A stretch of 64,000 nucleotides of DNA from Phycisphaerales bacterium (GTDB lineage: Bacteria; Planctomycetota; Phycisphaerae; Sedimentisphaerales; Anaerobacaceae): contig PLLM01000059.1 of NCBI GenBank assembly GCA_003141275.1, forward strand, positions 1 through 64,000, read 5' to 3'. Of this stretch, positions 38,368 through 50,500 are shown piece by piece. The position numbers and the translations under genes were made by a program. The notes below the pieces were generated by a model. That model was not told the origin of the DNA. It saw nothing but the letters and a program-made list of their open reading frames with translations, and searched no databases. Each line of letters starts with the position of its first letter. Within the stretch, counting starts at the first letter, position 1.

Positions 38368-41300
38368 TTATTGCCGGAGTTGTGGCAGTTGGATATATTC
38401 AGCAAGTTGAGCCAGAAGTGTTGCTGTAGTATGTAGATTTGATTCCAAACAATTATTTATTTCTATCCCACCAGTGATTTTCATGAATGTTTTAAAGTCA
38501 TTGGAGAGTAGTTCATCGCAACATTCTGAAGCACGTGAAAGATGATAATATATATTGTACACGCATGTTAGATTTTTTGTCGCCGCATATTCTTCTACTC
38601 TATATCCTGCAATCTCGCAGTGCCTTAGTATCGCCGAAATTAGATAAACGTTATAAAACAAATCATAGGATTTTAACTCGCGTCCTTTATATACATCCTT
38701 TTCAAGAAGGTCTTGATAGTATTCACGTAACAACACGTTCTTGTTTGTGGGTTCTATGTCTGTGCCTTCATACTCAAGAAGATTTACCAAATCTATTTGG
38801 GGTGCAGCTAGTAAGTGTGTTTCAAAATCAATTGGTTTAATAATTATGTTTTCTTGGCTTTTCAACACGATCCAGTTCTTCGGATTTGCATCCTTATAAT
38901 ACAAGCGAGGTTCTGAAGCTAACACAGACGATATGTAATTAATCACTTGTGATAAAACCGCCGGGCACTCACTCTGCCATGCTTTTTGGCGCACATACAA
39001 AGGTAATTTATCGATGAATCTATTAAAAAAACGTTTATCATATTCATAAAAACAGAATACACTTTCAGTGGAATGTAATATTGTCCTATTTGTATTTATA
39101 AAATTTACACCAGTAACGGTTATCTTGGCCAACTGCTGAAGAGCAGAACGAAGATAGTGAATGGCGCTTTTATTGACGTCACTATCTTTTATCAACCAGA
39201 AAGAATTCTCATGCTTCGCTTTAAGATCAAGAAATACTTCGAAAAGCGATGTGCCTTCATTTTCGATGATCAGGTAGTTCTTTCCTTTATGTTCTTTTAA
39301 TTGACAGAATACGTGCGGGCAGTTGACTTCGTGTTTTGAAAAGAAAGATATTGCTTCATATTCGTGATCTAAGTTACGGTCTATTGAACGTTTGAAGATG
39401 ATTCGTGTTGCCAAATTTGTATCGCTGTCTTCCGCGACATATACTTCGTTTCTTGAATAACCAATTCGTTTGAATAGTCCTTTGTGCTCTATTATGTCAA
39501 TCATTCGACGCCAAAGAATCTCTGGCGTCTTAATAAAATCATCTATGTCTGCAAAGAACCAGAATCCACTTTCAAATAAAGAATGAAACGTCTTATGAAT
39601 AAAGTATGACAATGAGAGAAGATTTATTGTAGCACTGAGATGATCAGGTTTGTTGTCTAGGACTCTCTTAAGATTGAGTAGGGCATCTCTAAAATTACAT
39701 TCTTCGATATCAATCATTTTGCCCTTGAAGGTAAAGGAAAGTGGATCGGGCCCCTTGGCAATAACGCGTTTATCACCTGTCTCTTCTTTCACTTCAAAAA
39801 GTGTCTTCGGCAGTATATATCCAAGATTGTTATAGGTATCTATATAATCGGGAAAGTTCTTTTTGGCAAATTCAAGTACGCTAACTGAAAATGATGGGTT
39901 TCGTGAAAGATACTGGAATGCAATGTCATTCAACTCCTGGACTGAATATTTTTCTTTTGCACGGCCATTTTCTAATTCCATCAAAAATGCACACAGACTT
40001 ATATCGGAGAGATCGTCGCGTATCACAGTCTTGTGCGATGCCCGGTAAGGCATGATTTTAAATTCATCTAGTATTGGATCTTGATACTGAAATGTAAATA
40101 CCCCTTTGAATGCTGGATGCATCGACTTTTTATCCTTGATGTTTAGTATTGCGTACATGCCGTGTAGACCTATTGCGAGATGGATATTACCTGTGGGATC
40201 AAGATCGAGCGATTTTTCATAAGCCCAACGTGCCTTTTCATAGTCTTTAAGATGTTCATATGCCCCTCCCCATAAATGATAAACTTTTGCGAGTTTTGTT
40301 GTATTTCCTTTAAAAATGTGTATGTTCTTTTCAATAAATGAAGCAGCGGTGTTAGCATCTTTAAGTTTTCCAAAAAAATCTATCGCAAAATCGAATTCCG
40401 ATTCCTCAAGCCATCCATGTTTGTTTAACTCGATAGCATATTCTAAGAGTGCCTCCTTGTCCTTCTGTTGCCCTGAAAGATAAAAGAGGTTTCTGTGTGG
40501 AGCTTTATATAATGGGTCTAATGAAATAGCACGTAGATAGTGCTCTCGTGCACTTTGTAGATTTCCCTTACAATGATAGATGTGGGCTATCATGTAGTGA
40601 TACGCGGATTTACCTTCTGCTATAGGCGTAGCTTTCCTAAGATACTGTTCAGCCTCATCAAATTTATCGAGTTCAAATAAGGCATTGCCTAAGTTGTAGC
40701 AGATTGTGAGATTATCAGGATATTTATTATCAAGCTGTCGGTAGACCTTGAGTGCATTATCAATTTGGTCTAGCGCCATATAATGATATCCCAACTCCCC
40801 AAGAATATAGTCAGAATCGGGAGATAGCTCATGTGCTCGTAAAAGGAAATGAATCGCTTTTCTATACTCTTTTCTATCCGAATGCAAATAGGCCATTAAG
40901 ATTAAATAACTTGGTTGAGAGATCAGATTGCGTACGTCCGACATTCCGATATTGCTGTTGCTATCCTTCGATCCAATTGCGCCCAATATTTCTGTTGCTA
41001 TCTTTGATAAGAGAGGACTATGCTCTGGAATATTCTTACTCATGTATTTAGATATGTACTCATGAATCCATATAAGGCGGGGATAAGTAAGGACGATCTC
41101 TTGTAGGTAATACTTTGTATTATTGTCATCGTCTAATTCGCAATATATCCTATATAGGTCTATGAGCACTTCCTCTCTTATCATTCTATTACTTACAGGC
41201 AAACATTCCTTGAATATTTCTGTAGCTTTAAGTAGATTCCCTTTCTTGCGGTAAGACTTAGCAAGGTTGAATAAAACATCAGGAATGCCAGGAAGTTTTT

Positions 41301-41508
41301 GCTGTGTCTTTTCATACCAAGAAATAGCAGCATCGTAGTTCTTCTCATCGTAAAAAGCGGTCGCCATGGCGGCATAAAACAGGGGGAAATCATCCGCATA
41401 TACCATTAATGCCTCAAGGTGTTTTTTGGCCATTCTTGTGTCCCCTGAGTTAAGCAATTGCACAACTTTCTGGTATTCTTGACTCATGTTCATAGAACAA
41501 TCTTTCAC
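38368..41508 (-). CDS. TPR-repeat protein with C-terminal kinase/APH-like domain
   Basis: Multiple TPRs (YHYMIAHIYHCKGNLQSAREHYLRAISLDP); YYKDANPKNWIVLKSQENIIIKPIDFETHL = kinase-like D..N loop and DFE. Confidence 0.75.
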   Translation of the reverse strand: MKDCSMNMSQEYQKVVQLLNSGDTRMAKKHLEALMVYADDFPLFYAAMATAFYDEKNYDAAISWYEKTQQKLPGIPDVLFNLAKSYRKKGNLLKATEIFKECLPVSNRMIREEVLIDLYRIYCELDDDNNTKYYLQEIVLTYPRLIWIHEYISKYMSKNIPEHSPLLSKIATEILGAIGSKDSNSNIGMSDVRNLISQPSYLILMAYLHSDRKEYRKAIHFLLRAHELSPDSDYILGELGYHYMALDQIDNALKVYRQLDNKYPDNLTICYNLGNALFELDKFDEAEQYLRKATPIAEGKSAYHYMIAHIYHCKGNLQSAREHYLRAISLDPLYKAPHRNLFYLSGQQKDKEALLEYAIELNKHGWLEESEFDFAIDFFGKLKDANTAASFIEKNIHIFKGNTTKLAKVYHLWGGAYEHLKDYEKARWAYEKSLDLDPTGNIHLAIGLHGMYAILNIKDKKSMHPAFKGVFTFQYQDPILDEFKIMPYRASHKTVIRDDLSDISLCAFLMELENGRAKEKYSVQELNDIAFQYLSRNPSFSVSVLEFAKKNFPDYIDTYNNLGYILPKTLFEVKEETGDKRVIAKGPDPLSFTFKGKMIDIEECNFRDALLNLKRVLDNKPDHLSATINLLSLSYFIHKTFHSLFESGFWFFADIDDFIKTPEILWRRMIDIIEHKGLFKRIGYSRNEVYVAEDSDTNLATRIIFKRSIDRNLDHEYEAISFFSKHEVNCPHVFCQLKEHKGKNYLIIENEGTSLFEVFLDLKAKHENSFWLIKDSDVNKSAIHYLRSALQQLAKITVTGVNFINTNRTILHSTESVFCFYEYDKRFFNRFIDKLPLYVRQKAWQSECPAVLSQVINYISSVLASEPRLYYKDANPKNWIVLKSQENIIIKPIDFETHLLAAPQIDLVNLLEYEGTDIEPTNKNVLLREYYQDLLEKDVYKGRELKSYDLFYNVYLISAILRHCEIAGYRVEEYAATKNLTCVYNIYYHLSRASECCDELLSNDFKTFMKITGGIEINNCLESNLHTTATLLAQLAEYIQLPQLRQ

Positions 41509-41526
41509 TTATAATACCCAACCCCC

Positions 41527-42105
41527 CTATTTGAAAATGGTGTAAATAAATAATGGCAGTATCAGAATAAGGTTTACTGCAATTATACGAATACTGACTT
41601 TCAGAAAGCGATAGCGTACATGGTGTGTTGACATGAGAGTATAGTATTCACAGAGAAGAGCATTGTTGAGCTCTTCGAGGGAGATCGCAGAAAAATCCAT
41701 AATAAAATTATCAATGTTTTTGCCATATTTTTCAATTGTATCTTGTTGGTATACGAATATTCTCGGCCGGTGGCCTCCGGTTATTCTCTTTGATGTAGCA
41801 AATAGATTCACCATGCTTCTTATTGCGTAAAAAATAGAAACAAACGATACTGTTATACATAGTAATGCCAAAATTTCTGGGAAAATATTGCTGGCGATTG
41901 TGTGTTGTTCCTTTAGAATAAAGGTGACGACTGCTACCATAATGGAATTTACACTAATTACAACCCCGGCCCTACTTGCGGTTGATTTCCTTAAGTCGTC
42001 GTAGCGAGCTATGGCCCATTTGAGAAATCCCAACTTTTGATCAGTAGATGTATAAACATCCTTTCTTTCCATGATTGTCGGTCTCCTTATCCTATTCAAG
42101 ATCAA
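41527..42105 (-). CDS. Three-TM small membrane protein (SLATT/DUF5706-like candidate)
   Basis: Two adjacent TMs (AGVVISVNSIMVAVVTFIL; ILALLCITVSFVSIFYAI), helical linker, C-terminal TM VSIRIIAVNLILILPLFIYTIF. Confidence 0.55.
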   Translation of the reverse strand: MILNRIRRPTIMERKDVYTSTDQKLGFLKWAIARYDDLRKSTASRAGVVISVNSIMVAVVTFILKEQHTIASNIFPEILALLCITVSFVSIFYAIRSMVNLFATSKRITGGHRPRIFVYQQDTIEKYGKNIDNFIMDFSAISLEELNNALLCEYYTLMSTHHVRYRFLKVSIRIIAVNLILILPLFIYTIFK

Positions 42106-42766
42106 ATACAGCTTTTATTTCTTTAACTCTTTGGTCGTGTTTGCTATCTGCAAGATTTAGAAACTGTTTAAAAGATTCTCTTGACTCATCGTATTTGTTC
42201 AGTACGCCAAGGATAATCCCTTTGAAATACCACGCATCGACATGATTGGGGTCAAGCGAAACTGTCTGTGTGTATGCCGTTACTGCTTCTTCGTAACGTT
42301 TCAGTAACCTGAATGCTTCACCTTTATGAAACCATATTTTAGGATCGTTTGGTTTGAGTTCAGATGCGGTATTGAAACATTGCATAGCGGATGCTGTATC
42401 TCTGATTGTAATGAGCGCTAGTGCTTTAGCCATCAATACGTCAACATTGTCCGATTCAACAGAAAGTATGCTATCATAGTACCGAATAGCCTCTTTGTGT
42501 TTCCCGAGGTGTTGCAATGCTGCGGCCAGATTGAACCTTGCCATCTCAAAGGCATAATCGCTTTCTAATGCTTTCTCATAGGAATGAATGGCATTTTCAT
42601 ATGACTTGATGGCAAGAAACGAATTTCCTCTATTGTACCATGTTTCTGCAGCATGCTGGTTGATCTCCAGTGCTTTATCGAAATAGGATATGGCCTCAGT
42701 ATGATTCTGTTGTAGTGCATATTGATTGCCTATATCGTACCAGTACCATTCATTGCTCTTCGACAT
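42092..42766 (-). CDS. TPR-repeat protein
   Basis: AETWYNRGNSFLAIKSYENAIHSYEKALESD and further 34-aa repeats. Confidence 0.9.
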   Translation of the reverse strand: MSKSNEWYWYDIGNQYALQQNHTEAISYFDKALEINQHAAETWYNRGNSFLAIKSYENAIHSYEKALESDYAFEMARFNLAAALQHLGKHKEAIRYYDSILSVESDNVDVLMAKALALITIRDTASAMQCFNTASELKPNDPKIWFHKGEAFRLLKRYEEAVTAYTQTVSLDPNHVDAWYFKGIILGVLNKYDESRESFKQFLNLADSKHDQRVKEIKAVFDLE

Positions 42767-42880
42767 AAGACATCCTGTCTGAATCAGGTGAATATATAAT
42801 TGTACTTCTTTGGTTTAAATAAGCCAGTCAAAAGACCGTATTTAGTTGAAGATTTTGGCATGTGGTTTTAATTATGTTCG

Positions 42881-42988
42881 CATACTATAAGAACTCATCT
42901 CACGCTAAGGTTTTAATAAATTTAGTGTTGTGAGTAGTTCGTTTTGTTAAAACAGGTCGCTTTTTCGCGGGAATAGGAATATTATTCG
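42881..42988 (+). repeat. Dispersed ~100-bp intergenic repeat, copy 2
   Basis: CATACTATAAGAACTCATCTCACGCTAAGG...GTTGTGAGTAGTTCGTTTTGTTAAAACAGGTCGCTTTTTC. Confidence 0.7.
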
Positions 42989-43120
42989 AAAAGGCTTGAC
43001 GTGAAGTGTATTAGATGGATAAATAAGAAGTCGCGGCAATTTCTTATACAGAAGAAAGCAGTCTGTGTTTCCTATTTTATACAGACGGTATAATCATCGT
43101 TCGGTGTACGGAGATCGCAG

Positions 43121-43933
43121 ATGCCAGTTTGGAAGCATGAGGTAATCACCTCAGTTAAAGAGGCCCCACCACCAATGCGAGGATGGTCAGGCTACGAGGG
43201 TTGGACGGTTCCTGATTGCCCTTACTGTAATTTGCCGCTCCGAACCCTAGGTGAGAAAACGCTAAGGTCTAGCTGGACAGACTATCCTCAGCTAGATGTA
43301 TGCCCACTCTGTGGATGGTGGGTAATCTCTAGGCGGGCAGATCACAATCGCGGCTCGGAAGGTGAGATTCTTCTTTATCGAGCTTGGGGGGCACTGTGTA
43401 AGTTCGATCTCTCAGATGTATCAATCCCAGTGACTGAACTCCGAACCTATCTTCTGGCTAAATACGATGATCGGTTCAAGGTACATCCGAAAAAGTATGA
43501 GGAGCTTGTTGCAAGTGTGTTTTCCGACTTTGGTTACAAAGTAAGGGTAACTTCTTTCTCAGGAGATGATGGTATTGACGTCTTTATTCTTGATGGTGAT
43601 GGCAACGATGTTGTTGGCATACAGGTCAAGAGATACAAGAAGAAAATAGAAGCTGAGCAGATCAGGTCCTTTGCAGGAGCACTAATGCTGAACGGCGTCA
43701 CCAACGGTGTGTTCGTTACGGCTAGTGACTATCGCTCAGGAGCTATTGCGACTTCTCAGAGGTACAATGATAAAGGAATCTCTATTTTGTTGCAGGATGC
43801 AAAAGCCTTCTATGACAGAATGCGAATAGGGCAGCGGCCGCCATATGAATCTAGGGATGACCCCTCGGCACCATTCTTTTTGATGTGCCAATCCCCGGAT
43901 AAGATCCCGTATCTGTGGACGCATGCTTGGTAA
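43121..43933 (+). CDS. Zn-ribbon plus Mrr-type restriction endonuclease-like protein
   Basis: CPYCNLPL...CPLCGWW; YEELVASVFSDFGYKVRVTSFSGDDGIDVFILDGDGNDVVGIQVKRYKKKIEAEQIRSFAGAL (D...QxK). Confidence 0.88.
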   Translation: MPVWKHEVITSVKEAPPPMRGWSGYEGWTVPDCPYCNLPLRTLGEKTLRSSWTDYPQLDVCPLCGWWVISRRADHNRGSEGEILLYRAWGALCKFDLSDVSIPVTELRTYLLAKYDDRFKVHPKKYEELVASVFSDFGYKVRVTSFSGDDGIDVFILDGDGNDVVGIQVKRYKKKIEAEQIRSFAGALMLNGVTNGVFVTASDYRSGAIATSQRYNDKGISILLQDAKAFYDRMRIGQRPPYESRDDPSAPFFLMCQSPDKIPYLWTHAW

Positions 43934-44026
43934 GACAACGAACAAGGGTTTGCAGCCGATGCCCTACATCCTTTGTTCGTTCCTCGCTCCGGCTTTCGGG
44001 CACGGCTGAAACTTGGCGTTAGATGC
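43934..44026 (+). other. Integron attC-like recombination site
   Basis: Begins at the stop codon of the Mrr-like gene; GGCGTTAGATGC right core; CAGCCG(A)TGCCC pairs with GGGCACGGCTG leaving a bulged A; outer arms GTTTG.../...AAAC. Confidence 0.65.
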
Positions 44027-44113
44027 AATGCATGGAATTGGAATTGGTCCGATGAAAAGAACGAGACTTAGCTTATATTGCCTCACAGAATACCTTCTGT
44101 CTGCCGGATCGGG

Positions 44114-44223
44114 CGTACTATAAAAAAAATCGTCCGATGCTAATTTTTGAGTGCAGTTGATTTTATAAGCAGCTTATTTTGCTGAAATTGGTCGTTTTTC
44201 CTTTGGTTCTGCGATATAATTCC
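44114..44223 (+). repeat. Dispersed ~100-bp intergenic repeat, copy 3
   Basis: CGTACTATAAAAAAAATCGTCCGATGCTAA...TTTTGCTGAAATTGGTCGTTTTTCC...TATAATTCC. Confidence 0.7.
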
Positions 44224-44391
44224 TATATTGGGGTCTTGATATATAGAGTGGAGGTGCGATGTTTCTTTCCCATTACAGAGTTAACATATTATTAACTTGT
44301 TTATCAGCAAGGATTATGATATAATGCTCCCCGCTTTAGGAGGACACCCCTGATGGATCGTATTGATATTTAGAAGATCCCTTAGAGATTT

Positions 44392-44583
44392 GTGGTTTTA
44401 GGAGGGCTGGAAGTGAGAAAAAGTTTAGTTGTTCTGTTTGCCGTTGCGGGAGTTGGTTTCTGTCCTACTTCAATCGCATTAGCCGATGTTAGTGGAACTA
44501 TCACTATCAATACAATCTGGGATCTTGCCGGTTCCCCTTATATTTTGGTTGGCGATCTAACTGTTAGATGGAGGAGCCTATGA
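44392..44583 (+). pseudogene. Truncated N-terminus of a secreted repeat protein
   Basis: Signal peptide RKSLVVLFAVAGVGFCPTSIALA then DVSGTITINTIWDLAGSPYILVGDLTV, which normally continues into a long beta-helix protein, stops abruptly. Confidence 0.5.
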
Positions 44584-47500
44584 AATCCTGTTCGATGTCC
44601 ACTTTTTCAATACGTGATACAAAATGCTTCTTACTCAGCACAGTCGTGTTACTTGTTGCCGGAACTTTTGCACATGGTTCTCAGAGAATCGTGCTTTCCA
44701 TTCGAGACCAAGATGGGAATCCATTTGAGATTAAAAGTTATGATTACGATGAAGACTTGCCTGCACCCGCACACATAGGTCAAATGCAAATTTATATGCT
44801 TGGTGAAAGCCAGTTGAATGTCACAAATCCTCCTTGGGACCGCGTTACCGGGTGGTACGGAGAGCAACCGCAATGGACCGAACAGAATGTGCTTGTACAA
44901 GTTTATAGAATGGTGGGGGATACTTTTGATTCGAATGCTCCCATTGATATAAAAACTTGGCAACGTGGCCAGACTACGATGGCCATCGATGGGCTTAGCC
45001 CAGGCACATACATGATTGTAGCATCGTTTGCAATGTCACTCAAGCGCAGCGAATATACGTCTTTCTTCGAAGAAGATCTTGACAGTTGGTCGCCAGGTTG
45101 TGACATGGTCGACTCATATGACCCAATCCATTTGTTTGAGGGCGGGACCGTACAGGATGCTGGCAACGCATCTTCACACGCGGAAATGTATGGGTTCGAT
45201 GGTGGTTTTAAACCGCGGTGTGGAAAACCTTTCGTCTTTCAGCCTGACAAACATGGAACAGACATGTGGGGCGGCAATTTCAGATTGGTCCGTGCTGGAT
45301 TTGATGGGCATCAGTATCCTAACGCTGTTCCTGGTAAATGGGATTTACAGCCCAACTTGCGTATCACAAAGCTGTACAACTACGCGATTAGTGTGGCTAC
45401 AATTACGCATGTGGACATCGGAGAGACCGACAACTGCCACATCATTCTCTCAAACAATCCAGACTCCCTACGCCTTGGAGCTGCACAAGTCGCTAAGAAC
45501 CACATTTACACTTACGACACTGATAATACGCTGGTAGATGTTAACGCTGTATATAATGGACTATTTCTTATCCGGACGATAGCAAGTGCTACGGCCGGTT
45601 CCGGAGTAAACACAGTGGTCGATAACCTAGGAACCAACATGAAGAGTGAACTTGCTGGATTCGGAGCTAGCATAGCCGCAGGTGCTGCATGGAATATTGT
45701 AATGTGTTCCCAAGGGGGGCAGATTGACTGGCTGAAGGTCGGAGGGAAAGAAATCGGCACCCTATTGTCTAAGGAGATTTCTACTTTGTTGGGATTGGGG
45801 TCTACTGGCGGTTTTATTCTAGGAGCTATGGTGTCCTTCACGGTATCAGAGGTATTGGCAGCAATTGAAGCAGACCAACGGTGGCAACGGCTTGCAGATA
45901 TCGTCGTTCCTTCAGTCATTGACGACATTTACGTAGAGGTGAAGCCTGTTGCGTCGACATACGGCATAAAACCTGAGGTCACGGTTCGCAACATGGGAGA
46001 AGCAATCAAGTCCCTTCGAATCGGAAGGGTTTCTTCTACAGTGGTGCCATTTGGGAAATGGTTTCAGGTGCCTCCTAGTTTAGATCAATTGCACTACAGT
46101 TTTCCTGGTGGGTATGATCTGCCGAGCGACGGGCTGGTCGACCTGCTCTTGCTAAAATACGAATCCTCGATGCTCGACTCGGGTCGGGTTGCCTTGGTTT
46201 TCAAAATCGGTCTGAGTGGCGATGATACTATCGAGGTTGCAGTACCACTCTGCAATTTAGCACCTGTACCTAAGAGCCCTGCGGCCAGTACGATCTGTCT
46301 AACAACTCGCCCATGGTTCACGTGGAATGACAGCATGGCCCCAGAGAATCTCTTAGGGTTCACTTGTTACGAGGTCGATGTCTGTCCCGCCAGCGAATCA
46401 TTTGACCCGACGACAAATCGCGTTGTTGGTGCTGTCAGCCCACCTCTGACTACTTGGCAAGTGGGCTGCGATCTTGCTCCTGGAGATTACTTCTGGCAAG
46501 TCAGACGTGTTGGCTCCGGGTGGGTGTCCCCGACCAGTAGGGTTCAGAGATTCAGCGTTGTTTCCCCCGCTGCTTTTCAAGTAGACACGTTCTATCCAAT
46601 CACTTCTTCAACAAATCGTGCGTATAGGGACGAGTGCATTGTAATTGATTTCAACAAGAAGATAGACGTTAATACCTTGACAGGTACCATATCGTTAGTA
46701 GGTTCGTCATCAGGCACCTTGCATCCCTTTCTAACTGTAGGAGATAGTTCGGCAGGGGGAAGTTCTCGGTTGCGTATAAGCACCGTACCTGTCACATACT
46801 ACGAGTCCAATGAAACAATAACAGTCACAATAGCTCCTACTTTGAAAAATGTGAACGGTACTATTCTGGATGGAGATAATGACGGAAATCCTGGGGGCAC
46901 ATTCAGCCGGTCATTCTATGTGGGTACCACCCTGGCGGGTCCTCCTGCACCCACTAACCTTCATGCGACTGTTGCATCAGGAAGTGTAGGCTTATATATT
47001 GATCTGCCGAGCAATGCTTCGCTGGGATCTTGCCGGGTTTATTATGCATCTGGTTCCAATCCAGGAATATACACGGGTATTGGAGCGAATGAAGGGACAT
47101 CTCCACGAGAGATATTGTTGAATAACACCGGAGTTTCCCAAGTACTGGTACCGTTCACCGGTTTGGCTCCCGGTGAATACCATTTCGCTGCCACAAGCGT
47201 TGACCTTTCGGGCCGAGAAAGTGTCTTCTCTCAGGATCTTGAGGTACATCTAATGGCTACAGGTATCCTGAGTGCAAATGCCGGGCCAGACAGAACGATT
47301 GCGTGTAGGCAAGAAGCGACATTAAGTGGGCAGGCATCGGGAGGAACCCCCCCGTATTTATATCGCTGGGATTTTGATGGAGATGGAATAGATGATTGGG
47401 GGCCGTACTCTTCAGGTAATGCTAGTCATACATATACAGTCAGCCAGACTTTCAATGCACGATTAACTGTATCAGATTCTGATTCTCCCCCGGTAACAGC

Positions 47501-50500
47501 AACTGATACAGTTATAATATCGGTTGAAGGCTGCGATCAAGAAGGTCCAATTATCTTAAACGTTCGACATGAACCGGTGAATCCTACCACCAACGATTTT
47601 GTTTACGTCTACGCCGATATTTCGGATATATCAGGTGTTGGAGGTGCCATAACTCATTGGTGGAAACAAGGAACCGTTGTTCCTACAGAAATGGGCTGGA
47701 TACAGATGAGTCGGATAGGTACCAGCAATACGTGGTACTCAGGTAAACCTATTCCGGTATGGCCTGCGGGTACAGTAATCAATTATGAAATCAGTGCTTA
47801 TGATGGAAATCGCTACGTGTCGAACTCAGCGGTCTATTCCTACACGGTCGGCGCGGTGGTGGACAGTCAGGGGCCGGTGCTCTACGGCATGTATCCAGCG
47901 CCCGGATCGATCATCTACTCTGCACGGCCGACAATTGAATGCCGCATGGTGGACAACGGCGGTTCAGGCGATGTGGACGAAAGTCGGATTATTATCAAGG
48001 TTGATGGCGTTAATGTCAGCGCAAGCGCGCACAGAAACGATGATGAGGTAACGTACAAGCCGGCAACGAATCTTACCGATGGGTTGCATACAGTGTGGGT
48101 CAGTATACCGGATATGTCGCACAATGTAAGCACGTACCAGTGGCAGTTCACGGTAGATACGACGCCACAGACAGGTAACCTGATTGAGCATTTCGATATC
48201 ATCGTGCCTACGTATGGGCATATTGTCGACTCTTTTGATATCTGGCAAGATTATGTAGCATGGTTAGATGAGACAGAGCATCGAGTTCGACTTTTCAATT
48301 TGAAAACGCAGCAAGAGATATGGCAATCACCCACAAGTCAAGTTCCAAGCGATAATGACTCTATACACATGAATGGTGGGAAAATTATTTATATCGACAC
48401 AGAGCCCACGCCAGATAAATTCTATGTGTATGATATTAGCAGCAGAACCCTCATGAATACTGTTTGGACCTATGATAACACTCCAATGAATCCTGATATT
48501 TCCGGGAAATATATAACCTTTGAAAGCTTGGATGCTGCACATCAGGATGACTATGTATGGGTCAAGGACATTGCTACAGGCCAAATTTATCAAGGTCCAC
48601 AGAATGGTATGTATCCCAGGATTGAAGGAACAAAAGTGCTCTATCAGACATCTCCGATGTCGGGAGAAGATGTCCGTCTTTGGGATTTTATCTCTGGTAG
48701 TGACACTGTAATCTGTAATCAAAGCGGAGACCAGGAGGGGCCAGCAATAGCGAATGGTCTTTGCGTCTTCGAGAATCAGAATACTAGTCCAGACCATTTT
48801 GCATTGACCACACTTTCAGGTTCAGGATATCAACAGCTCTCGGTTGGCAGGTCTGTCGGTTATCCTGACATCGATGACCGTTATGCCGTGTGGGTTGAGC
48901 TTGGGACAACACCAACTGGTACATATGATAATGTTTGGATAAAAGATTATATCAGCGGACAGAAGTATCAGTTGACGGCCGGCATTGCCGATGTTGATGG
49001 CAGCCCGAAAGTTTCCGGCAACAGGGTTGCATATCGTGACAAAACCGGCATGAACCGATTGCTGGTTGCGGAGTTGGCAACGGAAGCTGTATGGCCTCAG
49101 GCAAAAGTGTTTGCTACAACCGATATGACTCATTTCGATGGTCTTGCGGTTGATGAGGCTGGCAACGTGTATATATCTGGTAGAAGAAACTCGGACGACA
49201 AGGTTGTCAAATACGACCGCAATGGGAATCTCCAATTCGACTTCGGCACAGAAAGCAAGATAGATAATCCACGTAACTTGGATGCCAAGAACGGAACCGT
49301 GTATGTGTGCAGTGCGGGCCTAAAGAGCCTCATCAAGTATTCCGATTTAGGTGTGTATTCCGGAACTGGTCCAGTGCTTTCTATGACTCCAATAGACGCA
49401 GCGATCAGAGGTGATGGTCATGTGTTTGCTCTCACCGGTGGCTATGTCCGGCACTACGATGCCAACATGGTATTCGTTGAGGACGTGACAAAATCTATGT
49501 TAGGGTTGGGCACACTCAATTCCTGTGCCACTACAGAAGACAACAAACTTGTAGTAGCAGACACAAGCGATCGCATTAGTGTATGGGATTTAAATAGTGA
49601 ACACTTAATAGGTTCAGTTTCAAATGCTGGACGTTATGTTGCAATTTGGAAAGACCGGTTTGTGTATGTTACCGACCAAGGCTGTTGCATAAGTATTCTC
49701 AATATCGGTAGTGGTACACCAACTCTTTTGGTTGATGGTCACCATAATATAGGGTGGGATTCTGGAGTATTAAGAGATATCACTGGCCTTAATTATAAAT
49801 ATTTTGAAGACCCCAAATACATCGATATTGGACCTTTGGGAGAAGTTTATTTTTACAACAACTATACAGGTTATGAGGGTGTGGTGAAACTGCCTCCGTT
49901 CTTCTATTCCGATACAAGCGCACCCACGGTAACGGTGCTATCCCCAGCGAATGGCACGAGAACAGCATCTGGGGTTTTGCGATTTCAGATAACCGATAAT
50001 ATGGTCGGTGTTGATGAAGAGTACACGCGGGTTTATCTCGACGATCAGGACATAAGTGGTATGTTTGTGCAGCAAGAAGGGATATACAACGCCGAATTGG
50101 TTGCAGGTTCACATTCCCTGATGAATGGGAATCATGTTTTGAAGATCCGTGCCGCTGACTATGCTGGAAATACACAAGTCACAAATATTGCGTTTACCAT
50201 TGATGCCAAGCCCCCATCTCCGATTACTTTTCTCACGGCGCTCGATACGGGGACAGGTGGCAGCATTCAGCTCGATTGGACATCATATGTTGAGGCAAAC
50301 GAGACCGATCTTGCCGGTTACTATGTCTTTGCCAGTCCATCGCCAATCTCAGTCACAAATGGTTTACAACCAGTCAATTCCGTATTGATCCCATTGGGGA
50401 CAAAGACATACCAGGTTACAGGACTTAACAATAATATAGATTATTATTTCGCCGTCGCAGCTGTTGATAGCTTGGGGAATATAGCGGAGATTGTTGTGAA

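Noticed and set aside
43934-44030. Hairpin ACGAACAAGG / CCTTTGTTCGT as a simple terminator of the Mrr-like gene
   Set aside because: No trailing T run, and the GTTAGATGC core with bulged arms fits attC better; kept as an alternative fold.
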